The position numbers and the translations under genes were made by a program. The notes under the pieces were generated by a model, which saw nothing but the letters and a program-made list of their open reading frames with translations, ran no database searches and had not been told where the DNA came from. A stretch of 22,805 nucleotides of DNA from Echinococcus granulosus (Eukaryota; Platyhelminthes; Cestoda; Cyclophyllidea; Taeniidae), in contig NW_020170391.1 in NCBI RefSeq assembly GCF_000524195.1, positions 1,609,274 to 1,632,078 on the forward strand, read 5' to 3'. Positions 1 to 10,300 of this stretch are shown piece after piece (within the stretch, counting starts at the first letter, position 1; every line of letters starts with the position of its first letter).

Positions 1-44
1 TATCAAGCGTAATTAACAAGACTAAGTGCGGAAAATAGACCTAC

Positions 45-893
45 TGCGTCCAAGTGAAGCATTTCTTGTAATCGACTCAGAGTTAACCGGGGAAGCTCGT
101 GTTGCTCGGGCTCCACAGTAAGATGCATCGCGTATATAATACACGCTGTGGCAACGTATGCAGGTAGGAATAAATTAACGCCTTCCACTATAGGAAATGA
201 CATCATTAACTGAAATAACGAACCATGAAGGATCTTCATAAAAATTTTGTTAGTCGATCCTCGAATAAGCTGCTGCAACTCAGGTCCACAGGGAATGAAA
301 CATGCCAGGGGCTGAATAAAGTCGATTGGTGTGATCATTGTCAGATCAAATCGTAACGTCAACACAATCAATAGCTCTTTTGCCTACCAAATAATAAATA
401 TTCAAGTAAGCACAATAAAAAGATGTAAGACGAAAAAATCGCAACTTACAAACAATTCCTGTTTTGTTATCGAAAAGTCGGTGTACCGCACAATCTGGTC
501 TACAGAAACTGGAATCGTTTCCTTCAGTTTGCTGGAAATAAAAAAACAGGCTGCTCCGACTAGTTGATAATCGCGTTTGTCAGTCTCCACCAGTGACACG
601 TAACGATCGATCAACTGAACAGTGTGCGCCAGGACCTCTGGTTCAGTATTTCGGTGCTCACATACTTCTCTCAGCCAATTTATCAGTGTCCTACGCATCC
701 ATACGGCCTGCCTCATTGGTTCTCTGCAGCAAAATGCCGGAAAGGCATGATATCGCACTTGATCATGCAACAGGTCCTGAATGATATTTTCGTTCCCGTT
801 AAAATATGCATCAGCAATGGGCTGAGGAACAGTAGCAGGAGTTTCCTCTTCAGACTTCTCAGATAAGCCATGTTCAGCCCTTGAGTTCGCCAT
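45..893 (-). CDS. G1/S-specific cyclin D, 5' two exons (3' end beyond window)
   Basis: D-type cyclins bind CDK4/6 in the nucleus and drive G1 progression by Rb phosphorylation. Exon 1 is 893-450 (148 codons) and exon 2 is 383-45 (113 codons). They are separated by a 66 bp intron (384-449, GTAAGT...GGTAG, phase 0). The cyclin-box N-lobe spans about residues 30-150 and includes SSKLKETIP, the equivalent of human D1 SKMKETIP with its CDK-contacting lysine, then YTDFSI and QEL. The C-lobe opens with TPIDFIQ, like the family's TPHDFIE. The start at 893 was chosen because the 12 hydrophobic residues from an upstream ATG at 929 do not resemble a cyclin. Exon 2 probably ends at 45 with donor GTAGGT. 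If that donor is not used, the frame stops at 3-5 after 13 more residues. The visible N-terminus has no LxCxE Rb-binding motif. The family call is firm, but the exact D subtype is not assignable. Confidence 0.9.
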
Positions 894-1661
894 TGAAGCC
901 CAAAACAGCAACAGAGGTAAACAAACCACGAGCCCTACGACGACCGGCCAAAAGAAGCAAGCACCATCGGCAATGAACCAAATTAATTAAAACAAACCAC
1001 AGGTAGCTCAATAACAAACTCGAAAAGATAGTTAAACGCTTGCGTGTATTTCAATTTTAAAACAAAGACTGACTTAAAAAGGGAAAAGATCTTTCTTGCG
1101 AGGCTTTTGATGTTTTCTATTGCACAAGTTGAGTTGACTAATATCGATATCATCTTTGATATCGGCAAACAACTTACTCAGAGCACATAAAACAACTTTT
1201 GAATGATAGATACCATAGACGCAAAATGGGGGCCACAAAAATGCCCGGATATTTTGCTTTTTGCGGAATATCTTTGGGTCGTAAAATGCATCCCTCGTTG
1301 CCCTTTTGCAGAATTTAAAATATGGCCAACTTTTTCTTGTAGTTTGTGTATTGTGTCTTTACTACAAATGCCTCGTTTTAATTGGGTCTCTGTCGTTGAT
1401 CGCGTCTTCGCCTAATTGTTCACTTGTTGTAATTTGCGTTTCCAGTGCATGGGCTCGCTGGAACTTTTTACAATGGGGCGTCATGATTTATTTCAAATAA
1501 GGTGTCAAAGTACTATTGCTAACAATTATCTTCTCTTGAGCCATGACTACATGAAATACATCTTTTTTCGCGTAAAGCATCTTGTTTTGCTGGTAGTTCC
1601 TCTTGACTTAGTGACTCAGAATGGCTTAAATTAGGTCTTGTAACGATTTTATATTTTCTAG
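894..1661. promoter_or_regulatory. Divergent intergenic region between cyclin D and RanBP3 genes
   Basis: About 770 bp separate the start of the minus-strand cyclin gene from the first supported exon of the plus-strand RanBP3 gene. Both 5' ends face this interval, so it should hold the promoters of both, or a shared bidirectional promoter. I see no clean TATA box at a sensible distance from either start. Short open frames here (for example about 1203-1415) have no recognisable protein character. An upstream 5' exon of RanBP3 could lie here unrecognised. Confidence 0.5.
1651..1661 (+). other. Splice acceptor 6 nt upstream of the RanBP3 ATG
   Basis: A pyrimidine-rich stretch ending TATTTTCTAG finishes at 1661, and the first in-frame ATG follows at 1668. 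The frame stays open through the acceptor (CGA CAA ATG). It is therefore either the end of a cis intron with an upstream coding or 5' UTR exon, or a trans-splice acceptor receiving a spliced leader, which flatworms use. Confidence 0.6.
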
Positions 1662-1667
1662 CGACAA

Positions 1668-3805
1668 ATGTGTGCTTCGTCTGAAAGGATGGGTGATGCT
1701 TTGCCTGTCCCTCTATCCTCCTCCTCGATCCTACGACCATCAGTGCTGTCAGATAGATTAAAAGTAGTTGATACCGATGTGAAAACATCAACATTTGAGC
1801 CTCTAATGAAGTCAACAAAACCACTTGTAGAAGCGCCAAAGTTTACTCCCACACGTTCTATTTCTGCTTCTGTGGAACCCACCAACGCACCTGGTTATGT
1901 TTTCGGGCAAAATATGAGTTCCCGGGTTGTAAATGCAAATGAAGGAGCCTCAGAAAACATTTGGCAGGCTGTCACATCAGATAATCATAGTGATGAGTGA
2001 GTTGAATTGCTTGGACTGTGATTTGGCAACAGTTTTTCTGTTTTCATTTCTAGTCTTAATGTAATGGCTTTGCAGGGTAGCCACGTTTAGTCAATCTTTT
2101 TTTGCGTGCTTAACGTAGTAATCAGGAAGACTCCAGTACCTCCGTGTTTACAACTCTTGCGAAGGCAGTGGCTAAACGGTCTAAGCAGATAGAGGGAGAA
2201 CTCCTCGAAGACTCTGCTGTAGCTTTGGCAAGAAAGCGCAACGCCGCGCAGATTTCACTACCTTCCACCACCATTGGCGAGCAGCACGAGATTATTACGG
2301 GCGAGGAGGATGAGCGAACGGTGCTTGAGCTTACCTGCAACGCCTACGTTTTTGATCGCGACTCGAAGCAGTGGAAGGGCATAGGACAGAGCTACCTCCA
2401 CTTGAATGACACCACGCTTACTGACCGCACCACTTCGCGTCTTATTATCCGTTTACAGTATACCCGACGTGTGGTGGTGAACACTCGCATCTGGTCAGAG
2501 ATGCCGGTGGCCTATGTGGCGGAGAACAAGGCAGTGCGAATTGGCGCGCTGACAGTCGCCGGGAGGGGCCAGACAGACATTGAGGGCGCCATCCGCACCT
2601 ACATGCTGCGCTTTACTGCCGCCGATTCGGCACGCTTTCTCTTTGAGGCACTACAAGAGCGTCGACTATCTGCGGAGAAGTTGGAGACTTTTGTCAAACG
2701 ATCCCGTCTAGAGGAATCCCAGACATCTGTAGTAGCGGCAAATAATGCCACGAACGCATCCGATTTTTCACATGGTATGCCTTATCTTACCCCAAAATTT
2801 CCATTTATGAACATATATTGTGCCTAAATTTCTATCACTATATCGTCTGCTACAAGATGAAATAAATTATTTTATTGCCTATATATGTCTTGTACCGGTC
2901 GTTCTTATTGTCTCCAAATTCTTCTAATTCCGGTTAAGTTTTATGCTGGTAAAAATGATGAAGTAGAATTTCCTTAACTCACGATTTCCTTATATACGTT
3001 AACGATAAGTTTGCAACATCCACTCGTGAATCGGAAATTTTATTTCTTAAAATATATTGCTCTTTTCCCCTTTTCAAGGCGAATCTGGTGCCCTCCATGA
3101 GAAGGAGTCAAATTCAAGCGAACACGAGGAAGCCACGACGCTGGACGGTGGTAGTGTGACGAAGTCCATTACAGTGACAGCGATGTCTTTCTTATGTCGC
3201 CGCGTTCGTCTCTATGCGGCCTCTGGTACGCTGACTGAGGAGGTGGAATTGGAGGACGGAGATGGGAAGATGGCAGTAGTGAACATCACAGACTTCCCAC
3301 AGAGTGGCGCCTCCGTACTTGAGGTGAATGCACCCGACAGAGGTGCGGGATCTCTGCTGACCGCGGCCATTGGCTCGCGCCTTGCCTTCTGTCGCCTCGG
3401 CGACTCCGAGGTGCATCTTTTCTGCACCACTGAGGTCTCTGACGACTCTGTCGAGGGTGGCGGCGTCGTCGACGTTGCAAGGTTGGATAAGAGCTGCCGC
3501 TTACAACTGGCCTCCTCATCCGAAGCCGAGCGTCTTTACCGCTCTATCTTGCTACGTGTCGTGCGCCTCTTCATGGAAACCTCCGGCATGATCAGGGAAC
3601 GCAGGGGTAAGTGGTCTCTTTAATCAATTCCTAAGCTAATAAATTAGTCCCTGGGTCAATTTTCCTCCGAAATTCTTTGCTACTTTATCCCCCTACCTAA
3701 ATCCAGCTGCGTTATTCTCATTTAGTTCTGGTTGATTGTCCTTGCATTTTCGTTTTTTTAGAATTGAACGACGATCAAACATCTGAAAATGCATCAAGCG
3801 CCTGA
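1668..3805 (+). CDS. RANBP3: Ran-binding protein 3 (RanBP3-like), four exons
   Basis: RanBP3 is a nuclear Ran-binding cofactor that assists CRM1-dependent export. Exons are 1668-1996, 2137-2774, 3079-3606 and 3762-3805, giving 1539 nt and 512 residues. Junction phases match (2, 1, 1) with donors GTGAGT, GTATGC and GTAAGT. Residues 19-27 resemble the family's SVLRPAVL stretch. Residues 77-86 carry the hallmark YVFGQNMSSR, like human FVFGQNMSER. The Ran-binding domain runs from about 160 (EIITGEE, human VITGEE) to 285. Residues 345-485 form a second domain-sized block ending LQLASSSEAERLYRSIL, which echoes the helix that closes RanBDs. Human RanBP3, as I recall it, has one RanBD. The N-terminus is shorter than in human, so a 5' exon may be missing. 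The least certain join is the acceptor at 2136, which has a poor pyrimidine tract; an alternative AG at 2125 gives a different phase. The exons are GC-rich compared with their introns. Confidence 0.88.
2861..2873. repeat. AATAAATTATTTT motif, copy 1
   Basis: This near-palindromic AT-rich 13-mer lies in RanBP3 intron 2. The same 13 bases recur at 16086-16098 and 16210-16222. Each contains a canonical AATAAA, but a polyadenylation role here would cut the RanBP3 message within an intron. Confidence 0.4.
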
Positions 3806-4257
3806 TTTAAAATATATGATTGTCTGGACCTCTTCATACGAGGGCATTGTGTATGATGCCAAGTTTATGTACTCTATGCATAGAAATTTGGAAAGTGTAA
3901 TTTCCCGCTTTGTTGTGGTAGTTTGAGAACTTACATGGATATTTTCCCATTACTGGTCTTCACTTTTCATTTGCAGTCATGCTTTTTCTTGAGCAAGCGC
4001 AACCAGTTGTTGCTTTGAAAGATTGATTGCATTTGATGGCCTTATTTGAGATATCGCACCCCTTTTTCCGGATAAAATTACCTTTGTGAGATTGGAATTC
4101 TTGTGCGTTTTGGCTCTCACTAGTCGCGATATATGCGATTGCTGAATGGCCTCTCATTGGAGAATGCATCAGAGGCACTGAATCTTAGAAATGAGGTGCT
4201 TATGTAAACGATGGATGTGTATTCACTTCTCAACTTATAATAAGTGGGGGGATATCG

Positions 4258-4313
4258 TGCACAATTTCGGCGCCTACCACATGGGTAGGGTTTGTTACCC
4301 GATTTATTGTGCA
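4258..4313. other. Multi-tier inverted repeat (candidate structured RNA)
   Basis: Three nested pairings can be read directly. The outer stem is TGCACAAT (4258-4265) with ATTGTGCA (4306-4313). The middle stem is TCGG (4267-4270) with CCGA (4299-4302). The inner hairpin is CCTACC (4273-4278) with GGTAGG (4284-4289) around a 5-base loop. An alternative pairing of GGGTA (4283-4287) with TACCC (4296-4300) competes with the inner stem. No match to tRNA, hammerhead, U-snRNA or spliced-leader features was seen. Confidence 0.4.
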
Positions 4314-5641
4314 GGCAGTAGTTTCTAATTTTGAGTGACCATATATGTGTTGGCATTTCGCGTTTGTAGTCTTTTTTTGCAAATGTCAGATTGTCTTTTC
4401 GTTTTCTCAATGTATTTTAAGGCCTTCGCAAGAGTATCCTAAGACACTTTAGTTTAATAAGTAGTTAACAGCAAGGGGTTTGTTTTCGTGTGATCTGTGG
4501 AAAACTTAGGGGATTCCATTGTTGCGCTGACAACCCATTTCACACTTCATTTGCGATGGGCTATTGCATCTCAATTACTGAAGGCGTCTGCCTAGTGTAG
4601 TGGAGCTGTAACCATGAACAAGTGCCTTTCTCATCATTGTCGTGGAGGTGAACTTCGTAGGGTGACGGTGAATGCGTCGAAATGGACAGACTAGGGGCGC
4701 GACGAAACAAAAGGAGCCCTAAGTTAGTGCAACTACCCGTAAATATGACCAATTTTCGGGTGAATTCTGATAAACCAAGGTTTTCATCCATGCTGTGGAC
4801 ATGATTCCCTTCGATATTCACATAAGTATGATGTGGAGCACAACGATTTGAGGACTGCTATTCAGGGCTCTTCCATGTTCAAATTGATATTCACTGATAA
4901 GAGAGCTATAGTAACTGGTTTTGGATTATGTAGATTAAACCTGAACAAACCGATAGTTTAGTTTGTGTAAAAAATAAAGGATATGTCAATGGCACCATTC
5001 ATAAGCATTCGTCGGTGTAAAGTTCGCGGAGTTTGCTATTGTGGGACTGTCAGGTAGAGCATTTGCTGAATTCTTCATCGAAGCAGATGTTAAAGAATGC
5101 TCTAGACTTGTTTGAGAGCAATCTCCTCTTTAGCCTAGGCTAAATGGTAAAACTAGTCGACACAAATGGAGTCTGTGTCTGGTCAAAAAACAATAACATG
5201 GTGGTGCAAGTTGTGACATTTAGCTACTTTTTTACGTATCAAAAGGTTACTAACAAATTGGAAAATAGGAAATCTTGTAAGGTGCACCAGAGAGTTTTTT
5301 TTCCATATGTAATTAGAACTCTTCGTCTTCTGATGCATTCAAAAAGGATCATAAAATACAGCAACCAACTGCTGGGAAGGTATACAAAAGGCCAGTTTAA
5401 CAACTTGGCGCATGGAATATCCAGAAAACCAAATAACTATGTAGAAAAAACACAGCAACGACACCGCCCTGGCTTATGTTAGGTCATTTAAGTCCCACTG
5501 AACCTGAGACCTAATAAGGTTTACCAAGATAGGAATTACGGCCTCTGCAGAGCATTTGGAAGTGTTGCGCCCCAGCTCTTCTCTCAAGTCGGATTTAGCC
5601 ATACCATTACAGAAGATCTGTCACCAACATACAGAAGGCCT

Positions 5642-5725
5642 AGAAAACCATTAGCATAGCCGGGTGCCATGCCGTGGAGCGGAAGCACAGCCTACGAGGA
5701 CTCGAGTGCAAGCCTAGTTGAACAA
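5642..5725 (+). repeat. Dispersed repeat, copy 1
   Basis: The core GCCATGCC...GAGCGGAAG...ACAG...TACGAGGA ends GTTGAACAAA. It aligns with diverged copies at 10571-10660 (same strand) and 20503-20586 (opposite strand). Similarity to copy 2 extends upstream, possibly to about 5595. There is no open frame or terminal repeat that identifies a class; a SINE-like, MITE-like or TRIM-like element are all possible. Confidence 0.5.
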
Positions 5726-6120
5726 AATAACAAATTATTTCATACACCTTAAGACGCAGAAAGTAAATCGGAAGGTTGTGTACTGAATCCACTTTCCAAT
5801 AATTACCGATCATAATGAAAAGCCCTTCCTGTTGCACATAAGAACAATCTTGTCAAAGAAACACTTAGATCAAATGTCTAATTTGGTCTCGGCATGTCAC
5901 TTGACCCATGCACAGTTTTGCTGACCAATATTTTGATTAAATGCACGATTATCTAAACGGGTTCTTCGGTCCCAGTAGGTGGTACTTCTGCTTAGAGCTA
6001 TTAGTCCCTCTGTTTTGATAATGAATCTTCGACTATATTAATATGGTTTGTTACAATTTCAGAGACTGCCCGGAGCGCTACCCTGGTGACAGGACCAAGC
6101 GGATCTTCTCCGAAGGGAGC

Positions 6121-6137
6121 AATTATCCTGGATAATT
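6121..6137. repeat. Perfect 17-base palindrome
   Basis: AATTATCC-T-GGATAATT reads the same on both strands around a single central base. It is isolated in the intergenic region with no nearby gene start, so its role is unknown and chance is likely. Confidence 0.35.
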
Positions 6138-7324
6138 ATCGAACCCATGCGCAGTAGAAGAAAGGCATCTGCGAAAACTCCTAACTAAATGGTAAACAAG
6201 TGATAAACAAGTGATACTCCCTCCACGCCAACAGTAGCTGAATGGAACCCATGTAGACGGCTGGATAGCTTTGGGATTGAGGAGTAGGTGGAGTATCGTG
6301 GTTTTTGCTAAATAGCATTCCTTTCAGGTCAATTTTTTCTTGAATAATGATTAACATACGGGACAACTAGTTACAGAACATCGTCTATTTTGAACAGTAT
6401 GAAGCCAGCATAGTGTTTCCCCCTCCCCTCAACCCCTTGTACAGTTTACAAATATGATTATATTCCAGACACAACTGAATCGTTAAGACGTATCAATGAA
6501 TTTAGGCTCGGGTATTTCCTCTCCTAGATGGGGATTTGTTGATTGCTGACTGTTGATCGAAGAAGAACATTGGATAGGAGGAGAGCCTAAGAAGTAAGTG
6601 AAATATGTAGAAGTCGGATACCTTGTTTAAATATACGGCTGCCTAGGAGGGGTAGATAATGCCTACGGTACGTACATCTGTTCGGCGCCATGGCCCTCCG
6701 CCAATGCTTGTGCAAGGCGTGTCCGTATAAATATACCTTTTAAAAGACAAACTGGGAAGGTTGGACCGTCCTCCTAAATGGAAGGGCGGTATTGTTCTCC
6801 GAGGAGGAGGCAAGTACAGGCTCTTCCGCAGAACTTAGATCAATTGTAAAATCTCACCACTACAATATAAGACGTCTTTCTCCAACCAGTCTTCTCCATC
6901 TCGGGGTTTGGAACTGGCAGCAGGCGGGTAAAACAGTGAAGCTACTGCGTTAGTAGACATCCGCCCCTTCTGCTTGTTAAAACCGACTCTTTCTTTGCAC
7001 CAGTATGGTCCGTTTGGGCCTCAAAAGGAATGTAGGACTCGTGTAGTTTAGTTTTATCGTAAGTATTCTTCAATGTCAGTTATTTGGGCCAAGGGAATTT
7101 ACATAGCATGGACAAACAAGAAATAAAGGGCAAAGTTGAACTGCATTAATACTGCTTTCTCTTTTTACCCTAGCTTTTTTGGTCAGCAAAACATATGCCA
7201 AAAAATTAGTGCGTTTCCTACTTTCAAACTCCGCATGCTTATTTCTTCTTTTACACGCTCACCATCGCGGCAACTTTAAGATTGGCTTGGTGTCTCTAGT
7301 CTCTCCCGTGGTTTTGCTTCTGAA

Positions 7325-10300
7325 ATGCCAATTGAAGTAGCTAATGTGAGCAAGGTTGTGCTGTCGTACCAGTTTATATGCTTTTCGGCATCCGACTGCT
7401 ATGCAATTCCGCATGGATTATCACCCGTTTCTTTACGTAGATGTTGTTATTCGCAGTGATTGCTTCATTTATCACGTTTATTTCTTCGGATTCCTTATGT
7501 CCCAACTTCCTCTTAGAAGTGTTCATGCATTTGCAGGAAGTTGTGAACCAGTTTTTAACACATTGCTCTGCGCTTTAAGTGGATAAACTGTATTCGACTC
7601 TAACCGTTGTAGGCTGATGCTGCTAATGGTGCTGAGGCTACCCCGGGTGGTGCTCAGTACCGCATGGACAAATGGGCAATGCTCAAAACTTTCGTATTTC
7701 GTCTTATTTTTACCTATTTCATATTCACTCTCTTTCGTCGTAATCCTGCTCCGGCTACACCTGGAAAACCAGGAGTTTCAGCCCAGTCATCGAATATTCT
7801 TATGAAGGACGAATCTCTCGATATGTTTGTCTACCTCACCGAAACACCACAGATGACTAACTACAGCGATCAATCATTGCTATTTTGGCATCTTGAAGGT
7901 CTAAGGTATGGAAATTGGGAAGATGGAGAAGCACGTGATGGCAGTTATACGAAGACAGCTATCTTGAAGGCTAGTGAAGTGAGTGTATTGTCTTGTAGCC
8001 ATTGAGGCTTTTATTTACGACAAGTGGTAGTCACGTTTGTTTAACCCGTTGCAGAATTTGAAGAATAATGGTTCAATGTACATTCATGTTTACTTTGTTT
8101 TGCCTGGATTCTCTCCTGATCCAGAGTCTGAAGAGAAGTACTCCAAACAGTACACTTTTTCAGCTTCAAAAGGTGGGGAATTAGTCTTTCACAAACTTTC
8201 GTCGTTTGTTGATTTAACTGTCATATTTTTGTCGAATAAAAGAAATTACCCGTATGCGTAAACGTCGTCTTTCTCGAACAATGAATCTGTTGACCGGACA
8301 CACGGAGGCACATTCGGACTTGATTGCCTCCAAGGACACTCCGGTTGACGTGAAATACCTCCCTCCAATTTCGCATTGGCATCCGAACCTCACGGTTAAC
8401 CTCATTGATGATCATACACCCTGGGTTCGTGAATCCGTTCCTGCCCCCATCAATGAATGTAAGTTGATTTTCCAAAATGAAAATTTCATTAGCCGTATGT
8501 TCTTACAACTGCTCCCATTACAAAAAAAAATTGGCAGCCAAAATGGGATGATCTGCTGCGAAAGGTGCATTTGACTTTATGCTCAACTATAATACTTTTG
8601 TGTATTTAAGATATTAAGTGGTACGAGCCAACGAACCAGTACTACCCCGCAGTGTATATAAACGATTTTTGGAATCTTAATGAGGAGTACATGCCAGTGA
8701 ATAAAACCACACCGGAGCTCACCTTTCGTCTCACGGTTGCGCCTATGTCACTTTTCAAATGGCAACTCTACCTCTCTCAAAGCATGAGAAAGTCCTGGTT
8801 CCCGGATCTTCTCGGCCAAACAGAGGATGACAAATTCAACGAAGACGAAGATCAGGACACTATGAAAGTATGCCAGCTACCGTCATACTCCTCATAATTT
8901 ATAAATCCTTCGGTCTTCTTTATTTTTTTCCCAGAAAACATTTTTGGAGACAAACCCGTACCTTCTTACGCTCACCGTTGTGGTGTCCGTTATCCACTCT
9001 ATCTTCGAGATGCTTGCCTTTAAAAATGGTAAGAGTTCATTGAATTCATTTTAGTCATTGGAATCTTGAAACCAAGTCTTCGCTTATCTGAGGGCATGAA
9101 CCTTTGATCCCGTTTAGTATGAATGTGTTTTCTACCTCTTATATAATTTTACTTTATGGGCATGTTTCCTTAATGTACTAAGCTAGTGCACGTAATATTG
9201 TCTCTCATTCTGAAGCCAGAAACCGATTTTCATGCCAAGGAGTTGGATATTACGTAGTCAGTAACCTTTTAAGTGTGCTTACATGACACTCAATCACAAT
9301 TACAATCTAGACGGAATTCTATGGTCTGCCATTCTGAATAAGTCTGGAGTTAATTTCAACAGTCTTTTCTTACCGCGTCCCCTATCAGGCGGAAGTAGTC
9401 CCACCACAATAGTAAAGTTGACACGACAAATTCGCACTTTATGATCCATTGCGGAATTAGTGGGAAGTACAGTCATAGAAATAAGGCATTTCACGGTGAT
9501 ATGAAGCACCTCGATTACGTCACATGTGTAACTACCACAATGCTCTTTACGACAATTATCGATTATGCTTGACATCTTACCACGACTTATGTTTCGTACA
9601 TTTTGTAGTTTAAAACTACTAATATCTTATGCCGATCTTAATCGCCAGGATTTAGTTGTTTTCATGGCATAAACACCATTCAAACTAGCACTTTAGATCC
9701 GTATATGCCCATCCCCTCCTGGCATTAGGACGCGATAGCCTGCTCTACCTTATCAACTGTCACCTTAAAATTCCCACTTTTCTACCTGTTTAATCTTAGG
9801 CTTATCACTTTTATCAGAAGTGAAAATTTCATACATTACTCAGTTTCATTACCACGGGGAAAAAGAGATGAGTAGTCATTTTAACTCTGCTTGATAAAGA
9901 TATTCAATTCTGGCGATCGCGCGAATCATTCGAAGGTTTATCACTGCGTTCGGTTCTCTTCAACATCGTCCAGTCTGTGATTGTGGTTCTCTACGTTCTG
10001 GACAATGATACAAATTTCGTTGTTCGAATATCCGTTTGCATTGGACTGGCCATTGAGATTTGGAAAATTCACAAGGTCTTCAAGATTCGAGTAAGGCTTC
10101 GTTGCCTAATACCATTATCTCACTCTTACCCCCTTTGTTTAAATAATGTTAGTAACGACTTTTTTATGGAATTTAAACAATTCCGAAGTGGTTGTTGTAG
10201 TAGGTAAGTCTTCTGTGAAACTTACGATTTTCGAATTTGTCAAAATGCTTTGGAATTATTCACATTGTGTGCACGTGTATAACCCTCAGCAGTATTATTT

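Larger units (their letters stand above)
3806..7324. other. Intergenic region between RanBP3 and CLPTM1
   Basis: About 3.5 kb without a gene I can support. It begins with the RanBP3 3' UTR; no AATAAA occurs close after the stop, and one is visible near 4972. It also holds the hairpin at 4258-4313, a dispersed repeat copy near 5642-5725, a perfect 17-base palindrome at 6121-6137 and an 11-base tandem duplication at 6194-6215. From about 5480 to 6960 the DNA is more GC-rich and irregular, as in decayed repeats. The longest open frame (5144-5482, 112 residues) has a Lys/Asn-rich composition and no family resemblance. Confidence 0.6.

Noticed and set aside
1519..1885. Minus-strand open frames opposite the first RanBP3 exon
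   Set aside because: The plus-strand frame has the FGQNMS hallmark and correct splice phases, so these are shadows.
3438..3446. CTGACGA, resembling a hammerhead ribozyme core
   Set aside because: It lies inside RanBP3 coding sequence with no partner GAAA or flanking stems.
3192..3591. Several 70-77 residue frames overlapping RanBP3 exon 3
   Set aside because: Arg/Ser/Pro-rich shadows of a GC-rich coding exon in other frames.
5144..5482. 112-residue open frame on the plus strand
   Set aside because: No family resemblance, AT-driven Lys/Asn/Gln-rich composition and no splice or polyadenylation context. This length is expected by chance here.
5747..5760. CCTTAAGACGCAG shared with about 20425-20437
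   Set aside because: Its orientation relative to the repeat copies is inconsistent, and one 13-base match is near chance level for a window of this size.
6194..6215. Tandem duplication of an 11-base unit (AAACAAGTGAT)
   Set aside because: Two units only, in non-coding DNA; this is most simply a replication-slippage event.
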